From Lachnospiraceae bacterium UBA2860 (GTDB lineage Bacteria; Bacillota; Clostridia; Lachnospirales; Lachnospiraceae): 32,881 nucleotides of DNA. The stretch lies in contig DEFE01000026.1 in assembly GCA_002350625.1 (NCBI GenBank), forward strand, positions 66,268 to 99,148, in the 5' to 3' direction. The translations under genes were made by a program, and so were the position numbers. A model generated the notes under the pieces. It searched no databases. It saw only the letters and a program-made list of their open reading frames with translations, and was not told the origin of the DNA. Shown here one piece after another: positions 22,714-30,652 of this stretch; within the stretch, counting starts at the first letter, position 1; each line of letters opens with the position of its first letter.

Positions 22714-24731
22714 GAAGGAAAAGACCAAGGCCGTCAGAAGGGTCAGACACTGGACTGAACACTGGCAACGGTAAATGGAAACTGCGGTTCATTGAGTTCA
22801 ACGGCAAGCATCCAAGGCAGGCCAAAGAGAACAGGGTGTATTCTGATCAGCCTGATCCTGCATGGAAGGACTACGGTGCAGCCTATCCTGAAGGGTTCCT
22901 GAAGGTGGACATTGATGACCGTGACCACAAAACCGGGGAACTGGTGGAAACCATCAAGGGAAAACCAAGAAGTGAAGCCGTCCTGCATCTGTTGGAAGAT
23001 CAGGGGCTGTCCTTCTATGGTGTCAGAACTGAACACGGTGTCCATCTGTTCTTCAGATGTCCTGAAGGACTGGAAAGGAAGAACAAACAGAACTGGATCA
23101 GCCTGCTGAACATCAAGATGGAATGGAAGTTCCCGGAATCTGATGACCACATCCCGCTTCAGATCGGCAACCTGAAAAGGGAAGTGTTCAGTGATCCTGA
23201 ACAGATTGATGAACTTCCGGTCTTCCTGCTGCCTTTGCAGAAGGGCAGGCTGAAACCATTCAGAATGGACTTCCCGGAAGGGGACAGGACTAATCAGCTT
23301 GGTGGTTATGTCTTCCACCTGGTAGGCCGTGGCTATTCCGTGGAAGATGTCTTCCAGGTGGTCAGGCTGATGAATGATTATGTCTTTGACAGCCCCATTC
23401 CTGAAGACGTGCTGAACAGCCAGATTCTGAATGAATCCACCTATGAAAAGGCAGCACAGCAGGAACACAGCCAGAAGACCAAGACGGTCACACCAGAAGG
23501 GTTCAGGCGGTTCATTGCTGACCGTGGTGTGTGCATCCGGTACAATGAACTGCTGAACATCGTTGAATATGGTGAACTGACAGGGGACTTGATGCAGATT
23601 CATGACATCCAGAATGTCATGCCTATCCGGTTACAGTATGACTTCAGGCAGTACACGAAAAAGGCCATATCAAAACAGCAGATCACAGACCTGATTGTCT
23701 ATGAAGCAGACATCAATTCATACAATCCGGTGAAGGAATACCTGACTGCTGTGGAATGGGATGGTGTCAGCAGGTTCCCTGATGTGTATGACATCCTTGG
23801 CCTGACTGATCCCATGGAAAGGGAAATGGTCAGGAAGTGGTTCCTTCAGACTGCTGCCATGCCCTTCAACACGATGGACAGCCCTTTCCAGGCTGAAGGG
23901 GTGCTGATCCTTCAGGGGGCTGAAGGGATAGGGAAGTCCCGGTTCTTTCAGCAGATGGTTCCTGTTCCGCTGTGGTTTTCTTCCCTGGACAAAGAACTGA
24001 CCACCAAGAACAAGGACATCATGATTCAACTGCTGTCTGTGTGGGTGGGTGAGATCGGGGAGATTGACAGGACGTTCAAGGCGAACAAGTCAGACATCAA
24101 GAACTTTATCACGAACAGGGATGACCGGATCAGGAAGCCATACAGACCGGAACCAGTGACCAAGGCAAGAACCACTTCCTTTTGTGGGACTACGAACAAG
24201 GCCATATTCCTGAATGACGATTCAGGCAGCAGGCGTTGGTGGGTGGTTCCGGTCAGGAAGGACAAGATTGACATGGGAAGCCTGTCTGATCCCGGTCAGC
24301 TTCATCAGTTTTGGGCTGAATGCTATAAAGTAGTGAAAGCTGATCCCAACTGCTTCAGGATGACCAGGACAGAGGTGACCACACTGGAAGAAAGGAACAA
24401 AGGCCTGACAGAACTGCTTCCTGGTGAAGAAGAACTGCGGAATGTCCTGGACTTTGATGCACCTTTGTCCATGTGGGCGTGGTCTACACCATCGGCCTTG
24501 AAGGATCAGCCTGAATATGCACTGGAAAGATTGTCTGCAAGGGACATTGGTTCAGCGGTCAGGGCAATCATGAAAGATGTCCCTGAAATCAGGACAAAGC
24601 ATTCAAAAAGCGGAAACATGTTCCTGATTCCACCTGTGAAACGGAACATGAACCGGAACCGCCTGACACAGAAACAGGTGGATGATTTGGAAGCAGAAGT
24701 GAAAAAAATGGAAGAACTTAAACGGAAGTAG
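22710..24731 (+). CDS. Replication protein: primase-polymerase fused to VirE/SF3-like helicase
   Basis: 673 residues with two domains. An archaeo-eukaryotic primase-like domain lies at about 50-250, with the FLKVDIDDRD acidic pair near 63-72 and the GVHLFFR histidine motif near 110. A VirE-type helicase begins at about 337 (YLTAVEWDGVSRFPD): Walker A GAEGIGKSR near 403-411, Walker B VWVGEIGEID near 443-452, and GSRRWWVVP (arginine finger) near 508. Rep proteins of this kind start replication of phage satellites and plasmids. An origin-like hairpin follows 24 bases after the stop. The reading frame overlaps the small HTH gene by 4 bases. It is the main evidence that the element can replicate. 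Confidence 0.9.
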   Translation: MRRKRPRPSEGSDTGLNTGNGKWKLRFIEFNGKHPRQAKENRVYSDQPDPAWKDYGAAYPEGFLKVDIDDRDHKTGELVETIKGKPRSEAVLHLLEDQGLSFYGVRTEHGVHLFFRCPEGLERKNKQNWISLLNIKMEWKFPESDDHIPLQIGNLKREVFSDPEQIDELPVFLLPLQKGRLKPFRMDFPEGDRTNQLGGYVFHLVGRGYSVEDVFQVVRLMNDYVFDSPIPEDVLNSQILNESTYEKAAQQEHSQKTKTVTPEGFRRFIADRGVCIRYNELLNIVEYGELTGDLMQIHDIQNVMPIRLQYDFRQYTKKAISKQQITDLIVYEADINSYNPVKEYLTAVEWDGVSRFPDVYDILGLTDPMEREMVRKWFLQTAAMPFNTMDSPFQAEGVLILQGAEGIGKSRFFQQMVPVPLWFSSLDKELTTKNKDIMIQLLSVWVGEIGEIDRTFKANKSDIKNFITNRDDRIRKPYRPEPVTKARTTSFCGTTNKAIFLNDDSGSRRWWVVPVRKDKIDMGSLSDPGQLHQFWAECYKVVKADPNCFRMTRTEVTTLEERNKGLTELLPGEEELRNVLDFDAPLSMWAWSTPSALKDQPEYALERLSARDIGSAVRAIMKDVPEIRTKHSKSGNMFLIPPVKRNMNRNRLTQKQVDDLEAEVKKMEELKRK

Positions 24732-24755
24732 AGGTTTTCATAAACAATCGTTTAA

Positions 24756-24873
24756 GGGTGAACGTGGTGAACATCTTTCTATATATCCCCATGAAAAAAA
24801 ATAATTTTCCCAAAAAAAGAAAATTATTTGCTATGGGTAAGGAAAAGACCTTCACCACGTTCACCCGGTCACC
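24756..24873. other. Candidate replication origin: iterons flanking an AT-rich hairpin
   Basis: GGTGAAC at 24757 and 24766 (9-bp spacing), then about 78 AT-rich bases, then the inverted motif at 24850 (CTTCACC) and 24859 (GTTCACC), with GGTCACC at 24867. The outer arms form a perfect 16-bp inverted repeat (24756-24771 / 24851-24866). Inside lie CCCAT / ATGGG and a 10-bp perfect pairing AATAATTTTC / GAAAATTATT. It sits directly after the Rep gene, the place of the origin in SaPI-type satellites. Confidence 0.65.
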
Positions 24874-24899
24874 AACACAAGAGAAAGGGGAACAACACC

Positions 24900-25337
24900 A
24901 TGATGACACTGACAGTGAAGGAAAGCAGAAGGAAATACAGACCGGAAATCAGGCAGGACGTGCTGAACTGCTGTGAACTGACTGAACTGAAGTCTGTGCA
25001 ATGGCATGTGAAGGGGATGGCAAGCGGGGATGATAGATTCCCGGATATTGATTTCCCGGATTGGGTGCACGTCCTGTTCACGGATAAGGACGGCAGAACA
25101 GCGGAACTGTGTACAGGCTGCATGAATACAGAAATGACCAGAATGGACAGAATCACGGCAGAAAGGATCATAAAATCAGATATTTCTGCCCTGAATAAGG
25201 TGCTAAATCACTTCAATCTTCTTCCTGGTGGGAAGATTATCGGCATAAACTGGACAATCAATCAGGCAGTGAACTATGCACGGAAACAGTATCCAGGGCT
25301 GAAACTGTTCTGTGATGACGGTCAGATGGTACTGTAA
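24900..25337 (+). CDS. 145-residue unknown protein
   Basis: Start ATG 24900 after GAGAAAGGGG; a longer in-frame start lies inside the origin-like repeat and is rejected. The sequence begins MMTLTVKESRRKYRPEIRQD and includes a Trp-His-Val-Lys segment, a strand-rich VHVLFTDKDGRTAELCTGC stretch and a C-terminal helix. No enzyme motif, membrane segment or repeat is visible. It lies between the origin and the palindrome region. I do not recognise the family; its place suggests replication-associated control. Confidence 0.65.
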   Translation: MMTLTVKESRRKYRPEIRQDVLNCCELTELKSVQWHVKGMASGDDRFPDIDFPDWVHVLFTDKDGRTAELCTGCMNTEMTRMDRITAERIIKSDISALNKVLNHFNLLPGGKIIGINWTINQAVNYARKQYPGLKLFCDDGQMVL

Positions 25338-25362
25338 ACGGCCTTGCAGTTTTAGGATTTCC

Positions 25363-25374
25363 CACGCGCGCGTG
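25363..25374. repeat. 12-bp perfect palindrome CACGCGCGCGTG
   Basis: It lies in the non-coding gap after the 145-residue gene, next to the long inverted repeat at 25378-25477. Its GC-only core contrasts with the neighbourhood. It could be a protein-binding or a packaging-type site. Confidence 0.6.
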
Positions 25375-25377
25375 AAT

Positions 25378-25477
25378 GGGGCTTATTTTGTGCATCCTGT
25401 ACATTTCAGCAGTCTTTGGTGGTCTGGATCGGGTCAGGCCTGAAGGGTGCCAGAAGACAGAATGCACAAAAAGCCCC
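25378..25477. repeat. Interrupted inverted repeat in a non-coding gap
   Basis: Left arm 25378-25399 (GGGGCTTATTTTGTGCATCCTG) pairs with right arm 25458-25477, with a two-base bulge and one mismatch; the intervening loop is 58 bases. No convincing gene covers it, because the next start is at 25511. Confidence 0.6.
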
Positions 25478-25510
25478 AAAAAGAAACAGATTCAAGGGGG
25501 GTGTGATCCT

Positions 25511-26137
25511 GTGGACATGATCAGGATAGGACAGATAAAAGACAAGTGCAGGCCGGGGGCTGTGTCGGTGACCATCGGCGGGAACGACAGCAGGAAGGAA
25601 CAGACCATTGACCTTCACAGGGAGAGGTCAGGCTGCTGTGATCGGCTGTTCTTCCTCTGCCCTTCCTGTGGTAAGAAGTCCGTGGTGCTTTACCTGTCGG
25701 GCAAGGGGTGGACGTGTCGCACCTGCTGCCCGGTCAGCCCTTATGAAGGGGTACAGAACAAGACAAAGGGCGGTGCTGATGAAATCGGATACAGAATGAA
25801 ACGATATGCAATCAAGAAGGGCATCCGGTTTGAGCATCCCTTCAGTTACACGGCCTTTGCCTTGGATGACCGGATCAGCCTGGAAGCATTCAGGAAAGAC
25901 CTGAAAGTGTTGCAGGCCTTGGAAAACATGAGGACGCAGGCCATATTCTTTGGCAGAAGGTACACGGCAGCGCAGATCAGGCAGGTGACCAGGGGGAAGC
26001 ATCCACTGTTGGAACGTTGCACACTGCATGACCTGCTGTCTGTCCTATATGACTGGAAGTCCGGGGAACCGTTGAGCATGGACACGGCAGCAGTCAGGGC
26101 TGCTTTACTGAAGACGATGAACAGGGGAAGACAATGA
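25511..26137 (+). CDS. Zinc-ribbon protein, unknown
   Basis: 208 residues from GTG 25511, nine bases after AAGGGGGG; earlier in-frame ATGs lie in the inverted repeat and are rejected. Near residues 48-70 is a CPSCG…CRTC zinc-ribbon pair (FFLCPSCGKKSVVLYLSGKG, then WTCRTCC) with further cysteines just before it. The remainder is basic and helical (YRMKRYAIKKGIRFEHP; RRYTAAQIRQVTRGKHPLL). This looks like a nucleic-acid-binding or accessory protein. No known family is assigned. Its stop overlaps the Mor-like gene (ATGA), so the two are co-translated. Confidence 0.7.
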   Translation: MDMIRIGQIKDKCRPGAVSVTIGGNDSRKEQTIDLHRERSGCCDRLFFLCPSCGKKSVVLYLSGKGWTCRTCCPVSPYEGVQNKTKGGADEIGYRMKRYAIKKGIRFEHPFSYTAFALDDRISLEAFRKDLKVLQALENMRTQAIFFGRRYTAAQIRQVTRGKHPLLERCTLHDLLSVLYDWKSGEPLSMDTAAVRAALLKTMNRGRQ

Positions 26138-26409
26138 CCAAACCATCAGAAAACCAACAGAGACTGAACCGCCTGCATGAATGCGTGGGGGATCAGCTTT
26201 TCAAGGAACTGCTGCTGAACTTCAGCGGGGAAAGCATATACTTCACAGGCGTGGGGACGGCGGGAAGGAATGCACAGATTCAGCAGGAATATGAACACAT
26301 GGTGCTTAGACAGGGCATGAAAAGCGGTGATGCGGTTGAACTGCTGTGCAGGCGGTTCTTCCTGTCAAAGTCCACCATCTATGACATCATCACGGTCATT
26401 CCGCTGTGA
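26134..26409 (+). CDS. Mor-like transcription activator
   Basis: 91 residues resembling phage Mu Mor-type activators: an N-terminal helical part (LNRLHECVGDQLFKELLLNF), the SGESIYF turn, an Arg/Asn/Ala segment (AGRNAQIQQEYEH) and a C-terminal helix-turn-helix (AVELLCRRFFLSKSTIYDII). Mor-type proteins turn on the middle or late genes of phages. The gene lies just before the tape-measure block with a promoter-like site between, which fits an activator of that block. The link is inference from position. Confidence 0.7.
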   Translation: MTKPSENQQRLNRLHECVGDQLFKELLLNFSGESIYFTGVGTAGRNAQIQQEYEHMVLRQGMKSGDAVELLCRRFFLSKSTIYDIITVIPL

Positions 26410-26442
26410 CCTGAAAAGCCTGAAGTTATCAGGCCAATAACT

Positions 26443-26470
26443 GAAGGGTGCCGGGAAACTGGCACCTTTC
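26443..26470 (+). terminator. Terminator after Mor-like gene
   Basis: GGGTGCC / GGCACC stem around GGGAAACT, followed by TTTCGG. Confidence 0.55.
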
Positions 26471-26480
26471 GGCCTGTTTT

Positions 26481-26500
26481 GTAAGCAACCTGTAAGAAGT
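26481..26500 (-). repeat. Arm-type motif pair (inverted, before the tape-measure gene)
   Basis: GTAAGCAACCT and GTAAGAAGT, 11 bases apart; on the minus strand these read ACTTCTTAC and GTTGCTTACA. The same pair occurs at 29723 and near the right end. Confidence 0.65.
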
Positions 26501-26529
26501 CCGGGTTTTTCCCATCCATCGGAAACTTT

Positions 26530-26558
26530 TAGACTGGTGCAGACGGTCAGGGTATGAT
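26530..26558 (+). promoter_or_regulatory. Promoter of the tape-measure operon
   Basis: TAGACT (26530-26535), 17-base spacer, TATGAT (26553-26558). Located between the Mor-like gene and the tape-measure start, so it could be the target of the activator or of the element's sigma factor. Confidence 0.5.
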
Positions 26559-26601
26559 GGTATCAGGGGCAAAGTATAGCTTTTGAAAGGGGAAGCATAT
26601 C

Positions 26602-29238
26602 ATGGCTGATTATAGCTTACTTGTAAATGTTGAAGCCATTGACAAGGCTTCAGCAGTATTTGACAAAATTTCAAAGAATGTGAACACCTTCAAGACTGAT
26701 CTTGAAGGGGCAGGAAAGACCGGGGCAGGAAGCATGGAATCCCTGGGGAAATCCATGCAGGGCGTGGGTTCCACCATGACAGCCACAGGGAAGGTCATGA
26801 CTGCCACTGTCACGGCACCCATTGTGGCACTTGGAACGGCTGCTGTGAAAACGGCAGCAGACTTTGACAGCCAGATGTCCAAGGTGCAGGCTGTTTCAGG
26901 TGCTTCTGGTGCTGATCTTCAGAAGCTGCGTGACAAGGCTATTGAAATGGGTGACAAGACCAAGTTTTCAGCCACTGAAGCAGCACAGGGCTTCCAGTAT
27001 ATGGCTATGGCAGGTTGGAAGACAGGGGACATGCTTGACGGTATATCCGGTGTTATGAATCTGGCTGCTGCTTCTGGTGAAGACCTTGGAACCACTTCAG
27101 ACATTGTGACCAATGCGCTGACAGCGTTCGGCCTGAAAGCAAAGGATTCAGGCCACTTTGCAGACATCCTTGCAGCAGCATCCAGTAATGCAAATACGGA
27201 TGTCAAGATGATGGGTGAAACCTTCAAGTATTGCGCACCTGTGGCAGGTGCCCTTGGATTCAAGGCAGAAGACACTGCTGAAGCAATCGGCCTGTTGGGT
27301 AATGCAGGCATCCAGTCTTCACAGGCAGGCACTTCTTTGAGAAGCATCATGTCAAAGCTGACCGGTGATCTTGAATTTGCCACTGCCAACGGTGAGAAGT
27401 TCACAGTTGCCACAAAGAATGCTGACGGTTCCATGCGCAGCCTGAATGAAATCCTTGCAGACAGTAGGGAAGCATTCAGCCACATGTCAGAGTCTGAAAA
27501 GGCTGCAAACGCTGAAGCTGTGTTTGGAAGGAATGCAATGTCAGGGTGGCTGACACTGATGAATGCAGCACCTGAAGATATTAACAAGGTGTCCGGTGCA
27601 ATCAAGGATTGTGACGGATCAGCAAAGAAGATGGCTGAAACCATGAATGACAATCTTCAGGGTGATCTAACCATGCTGAAGTCTAATCTGCAAACGCTGG
27701 CAATCAGCTTTGGTCAGATTTTGATTCCGGTACTTCGTGATGCAACAGGCATCCTTCGGACTGTGGTTCAGGGATTCAACAGCCTGTCACCTGCCACAAA
27801 GGAAATGATTGTGAAAGTGGCTGCTGTGGCTGCTGCAATCGGGCCACTTCTTTTGGTAGGTGGTAAACTGCTAAAAAGCATCGGGGATATTATTCTTTTT
27901 ATTCCTAAACTTTCATCAGCCTTTTCTATGGTCAAGACGGCGGTCACTGTCCTTGGCGGTGGATTAAAAGCATTGTGGGCGGTCATGATGGCTAATCCCA
28001 TTGTGCTTGTCATTGCTGCCGTGGCTGCTCTTGTGGCAGGGTTCATCTATCTGTGGAACCACTGTGAAGGGTTCAGGCAGTTCTGGATAAACTTATGGGA
28101 GAAGATCAAGCAGGTGGCATCTGCTGCATGGCAGGCGATCACCACAGCCCTGTCAACAGCATGGCAGGCAATCAGCACAGCAGCACAGACTGTGTGGAAC
28201 GCAATCAAGCAGTTCTTTGTGGGATTGTGGGAAGGTATCAAGACGGTATTCACCACGGCGGTCACAGCCATAGGGACAGCACTGACAACGGCGTGGCAGA
28301 CCATCAGCACGGCGGTCACAACTGCGTGGACAGCAATCAGTCAGTTCTTCACCACACTGTGGGAAGGAATCAAGACTGTGTTCACAACGGCACTGACGGC
28401 AATCCAGACAGGCCTGTCAACCGCATGGACGGCAATCACAACGGCTGCATCCACTGCATGGAACGGCATCAAGACCTTCCTGTCTACCACATGGGACAAC
28501 ATCAAGACCAAGGCTTCACAGACGTGGGACAATATCAAGACCAAGGTGGGGACAACCTGGGACAATATCAAGACCAACACGTCCACGGCAATGGGGAACC
28601 TGAAGTCAAACATCACAACCGGATGGGAAACCATAAAGACCAATGTTGGCACGGCAATGGGGAACATCAAGACCAATTCCATCAATGCGTGGAATGCAAT
28701 CAAGTCCACCACAACCACGGTGATGGGGAACATTAAAACTGCTGTGTCAAACGGCCTGAATGCTGTCAGAAGTACGGCATCCAACATCCTGAACGGTGTC
28801 AAAAGCACCTTCAGCAACGTGTTCAATGGTATTAAAAGCCATGTGTCAGGCGTGATCAGTTGGCTGAAGGGGATCTTCAATTTTGACTGGCATCTGCCAC
28901 ATATTGCACTGCCACACTTCAGCATCAGCGGAAGTTTCAGCCTGAATCCACCTTCCATCCCACACATCAGCGTGGACTGGTACAAATCAGCGTATGATGA
29001 AGCCCTGATGTTCCAGACACCAACCATCTTTGGTGCAAACGGTTTTGGGGACGGCAACGGAAGTGAAGTGGTGGTTGGTGATGACCACCTGATTGACCTG
29101 ATCCGGGAAGCGTTCGGCGGTGGGAACGGCATGGGCAACGGTGACATCATTGTCCCTGTGTACATCGGACAGGAACGGATTGATGAAATTGTGGTCAGGG
29201 CAACACAGAGACAGGCACTTCTTTCAGGGGGGCGTTGA
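26602..29238 (+). CDS. Phage tail tape-measure protein (TP901 type)
   Basis: 878 residues. The TP901 core is at about 85-330 (AADFDSQMSKVQAVSG, QGFQYMAMAGWKTGDML, GLLGNAGIQSSQAGTSLRS), with hydrophobic segments at about 402-430 and 464-485, and from about 500 to 745 a Trp-rich repeat region (44-residue units made of four 11-residue parts). Such proteins set phage tail length and enter the host membrane during DNA delivery. No other tail gene is recognised next to it. AAAGGGG precedes the ATG. It is transcribed with the 154-residue gene after one base. A satellite with only this tail gene is very unusual. Confidence 0.93.
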   Translation: MADYSLLVNVEAIDKASAVFDKISKNVNTFKTDLEGAGKTGAGSMESLGKSMQGVGSTMTATGKVMTATVTAPIVALGTAAVKTAADFDSQMSKVQAVSGASGADLQKLRDKAIEMGDKTKFSATEAAQGFQYMAMAGWKTGDMLDGISGVMNLAAASGEDLGTTSDIVTNALTAFGLKAKDSGHFADILAAASSNANTDVKMMGETFKYCAPVAGALGFKAEDTAEAIGLLGNAGIQSSQAGTSLRSIMSKLTGDLEFATANGEKFTVATKNADGSMRSLNEILADSREAFSHMSESEKAANAEAVFGRNAMSGWLTLMNAAPEDINKVSGAIKDCDGSAKKMAETMNDNLQGDLTMLKSNLQTLAISFGQILIPVLRDATGILRTVVQGFNSLSPATKEMIVKVAAVAAAIGPLLLVGGKLLKSIGDIILFIPKLSSAFSMVKTAVTVLGGGLKALWAVMMANPIVLVIAAVAALVAGFIYLWNHCEGFRQFWINLWEKIKQVASAAWQAITTALSTAWQAISTAAQTVWNAIKQFFVGLWEGIKTVFTTAVTAIGTALTTAWQTISTAVTTAWTAISQFFTTLWEGIKTVFTTALTAIQTGLSTAWTAITTAASTAWNGIKTFLSTTWDNIKTKASQTWDNIKTKVGTTWDNIKTNTSTAMGNLKSNITTGWETIKTNVGTAMGNIKTNSINAWNAIKSTTTTVMGNIKTAVSNGLNAVRSTASNILNGVKSTFSNVFNGIKSHVSGVISWLKGIFNFDWHLPHIALPHFSISGSFSLNPPSIPHISVDWYKSAYDEALMFQTPTIFGANGFGDGNGSEVVVGDDHLIDLIREAFGGGNGMGNGDIIVPVYIGQERIDEIVVRATQRQALLSGGR
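28195..28578 (+). repeat. Internal repeats in the tape-measure gene
   Basis: A 132-bp unit starts at 28195 and again at 28327 (W-N/T-A-I…LWEGIKTVFTTA…), and three close copies of TGGGACAAYATCAAGACCAA follow at about 28492-28578. These encode the Trp-spaced helix repeats. Confidence 0.75.
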
Positions 29239-29239
29239 T

Positions 29240-29704
29240 ATGTTTAATTCGATAAAGCAGAAGACAGGGCTTCATGTGAGTGCTGCCAAAGGACGGCTGA
29301 TCCTGGCTGAATCCGGTGTGAATGTGGTCGGGGTCAGGCTTGAACTGAAGATCAGGAAAGCGGTTTTCAGCAAGAAGTCCTATGAAGACATCAAGGTGTT
29401 CATGGCAGAACTGGAACGTGTGCAGGGTATCAATTATGCAACCTTGGTCTTTGAGGACGGCACAGGCATCTTCTTTGTGAACTGCATGACCTGCTGCCCG
29501 GAATATGGCAAGGTGGACAAGGACGGCTGCATTGATGGTTTCCCGGTTGGTTTCGTTCAGGACACTGGTTCCTATTTTGTCTTGGCTGATGACCAGGACA
29601 AACCACTGTCTGACGGCACTGACACCAGGGGAATCAATGGGATCAGGGAACCGTTGGACAGGTTCAGTTATGTTCACAATAACTGTGAACCACTGGAAAT
29701 ATAA
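29240..29704 (+). CDS. 154-residue unknown protein following the tape measure
   Basis: Start ATG 29240, one base after the tape-measure stop, with a GGGGGG site inside that gene, so it is co-translated. The sequence begins MFNSIKQKTGLHVSAAKGRL and has a middle strand-rich part (NYATLVFEDGTGIFFVNCMT) and a cysteine trio (C-M-T-C-C). It has no membrane segment and no known motif. Position after a tape measure could suit a chaperone, a tail-tip adaptor or a host-modifying protein; I cannot choose. Confidence 0.7.
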   Translation: MFNSIKQKTGLHVSAAKGRLILAESGVNVVGVRLELKIRKAVFSKKSYEDIKVFMAELERVQGINYATLVFEDGTGIFFVNCMTCCPEYGKVDKDGCIDGFPVGFVQDTGSYFVLADDQDKPLSDGTDTRGINGIREPLDRFSYVHNNCEPLEI

Positions 29705-29722
29705 GACTTTCCGGTGGTTTAT

Positions 29723-29741
29723 GTAAGCAACGAGTAAGAAA
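29723..29741 (-). repeat. Arm-type motif pair (inverted, after the tape-measure cassette)
   Basis: GTAAGCAACGA and GTAAGAAAGG, 11 bases apart, in the same orientation as the pair at 26481. Together they bracket the tape-measure and 154-residue genes. Confidence 0.65.
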
Positions 29742-29755
29742 GGGGTATGAAAACC

Positions 29756-30088
29756 ATGGCACTGATGACATATCAGGAAATGATGGAAAAGGCAGAAGCA
29801 AAATTCCAGGAACTGATAAAGAAGGATCAGCAGGACGGTCAGGACGAACAGGAAGTTGTCACCCTGACAAGGGGGCAGCTTAAAGGCCTGATGCAGGAAG
29901 TCATGCAGGAAGCCACATCAGGGGTGAAAACTGCTGTCACTGAAGCAATGGCAGAACGTGACGCTGCACAGAAGGTCACAAGAGAACAGATCATGTCTAT
30001 CAAAGATCGGACTGAACGTCAGCAGATGATAAAGAAGCATCCTGAACTGTTCAAGACAAGAAAGATAGACAATGAATTTATTCACTGA
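29756..30088 (+). CDS. 110-residue coiled-coil protein, unknown
   Basis: Start ATG 29756, nine bases after AAAGGGG; the ATG at 29747 is too close to that site. The product is Gln/Glu/Lys-rich and helical (EKAEAKFQELIKKDQQDGQD, then TRGQLKGLMQEVMQEATSGV), likely a coiled coil. The C-terminal segment TREQIMSIKDRTERQQMIKK, HPELF resembles a short tail seen in small phage proteins near structural genes, but I cannot name the family. It starts the block that follows the arm-type repeat at 29723. Confidence 0.65.
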   Translation: MALMTYQEMMEKAEAKFQELIKKDQQDGQDEQEVVTLTRGQLKGLMQEVMQEATSGVKTAVTEAMAERDAAQKVTREQIMSIKDRTERQQMIKKHPELFKTRKIDNEFIH

Positions 30089-30124
30089 TCAGGAAGTGAT
30101 TCAGAAAGGATGAAGGTGAAGGAC

Positions 30125-30571
30125 ATGGGAAGAATTAAGAATGCAGAAGGTGAAGCAGTGGCAGAGGTCAGCATGAACGTTTCTGACATGGCAACATTGC
30201 AGGTCAATGACGTGGTGTATGTTGTCCCGGCAGCGGTGGCAAAGATGGTCACGAACATGTCTGATCTGTTGGAAAAGGAACAGGCAAGGAAAGCTGCTGA
30301 CGCTGAAGAAATGGACAAGTTCATCAAGGGCAGGATTGATTGTATTATCCGGTATCTGTCTGATGCGAACCACTGGCGGTATGATAACCTGAAGGATAAT
30401 CTGCTGATCGGGGATCCCCGGAACATGTACGGTGACACTGATTCTGATGGAAACAGCGTGAACGGTGCTTTTTATCAGAAGGTGTATGAACGGATAGAAG
30501 AAGCACTGTCCGGGGAAATGCCTGACATCCCTTCTGCCTTTGAAAGGGCAAAGAAGGGACACAGAATCTGA
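30125..30571 (+). CDS. 148-residue unknown protein
   Basis: Start ATG 30125 (AAGGTG six bases before); the in-frame ATG at 30110 is directly against AAAGG. The product has an N-terminal strand-rich part (AVAEVSMNVSDMATLQVNDV) and a helical acidic part (SDLLEKEQARKAADAEEMDK) with a Gly/Asp loop (DTDSDGNSVNG) that could bind metal. It lies 36 bases after the coiled-coil gene in the same direction and ends 18 bases before a terminator. Function unknown. Confidence 0.65.
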   Translation: MGRIKNAEGEAVAEVSMNVSDMATLQVNDVVYVVPAAVAKMVTNMSDLLEKEQARKAADAEEMDKFIKGRIDCIIRYLSDANHWRYDNLKDNLLIGDPRNMYGDTDSDGNSVNGAFYQKVYERIEEALSGEMPDIPSAFERAKKGHRI

Positions 30572-30589
30572 CCGATATTGAAAAGCAGT

Positions 30590-30635
30590 CCTGCCTTGGG
30601 TCTGGCATCAGGCAGCAAGGCAGGCCTTTTTCTTT
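30590..30635 (+). terminator. Terminator after the 148-residue gene
   Basis: CCTGCCTTG / CAAGGCAGG stem with a 17-base loop, then CCTTTTTCTTT. Confidence 0.8.
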
Positions 30636-30652
30636 GACGGAAGGGGCAGCAC

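Noticed and set aside
24758..24976. 72-codon frame across the origin-like repeat
   Set aside because: It runs through both arms of the inverted repeat and an A/T tract and has no ribosome binding site; the gene at 24900 overlaps it in another frame.
25376..25510. N-terminal extension of the zinc-ribbon gene
   Set aside because: The extension lies in the inverted repeat; the strong GGGGGG site points to GTG 25511.
28095..28736. 213-codon alternative frame inside the tape-measure gene
   Set aside because: It is a by-product of the repetitive sequence (His/Gln/Asn/Gly-rich text) with no start signal.
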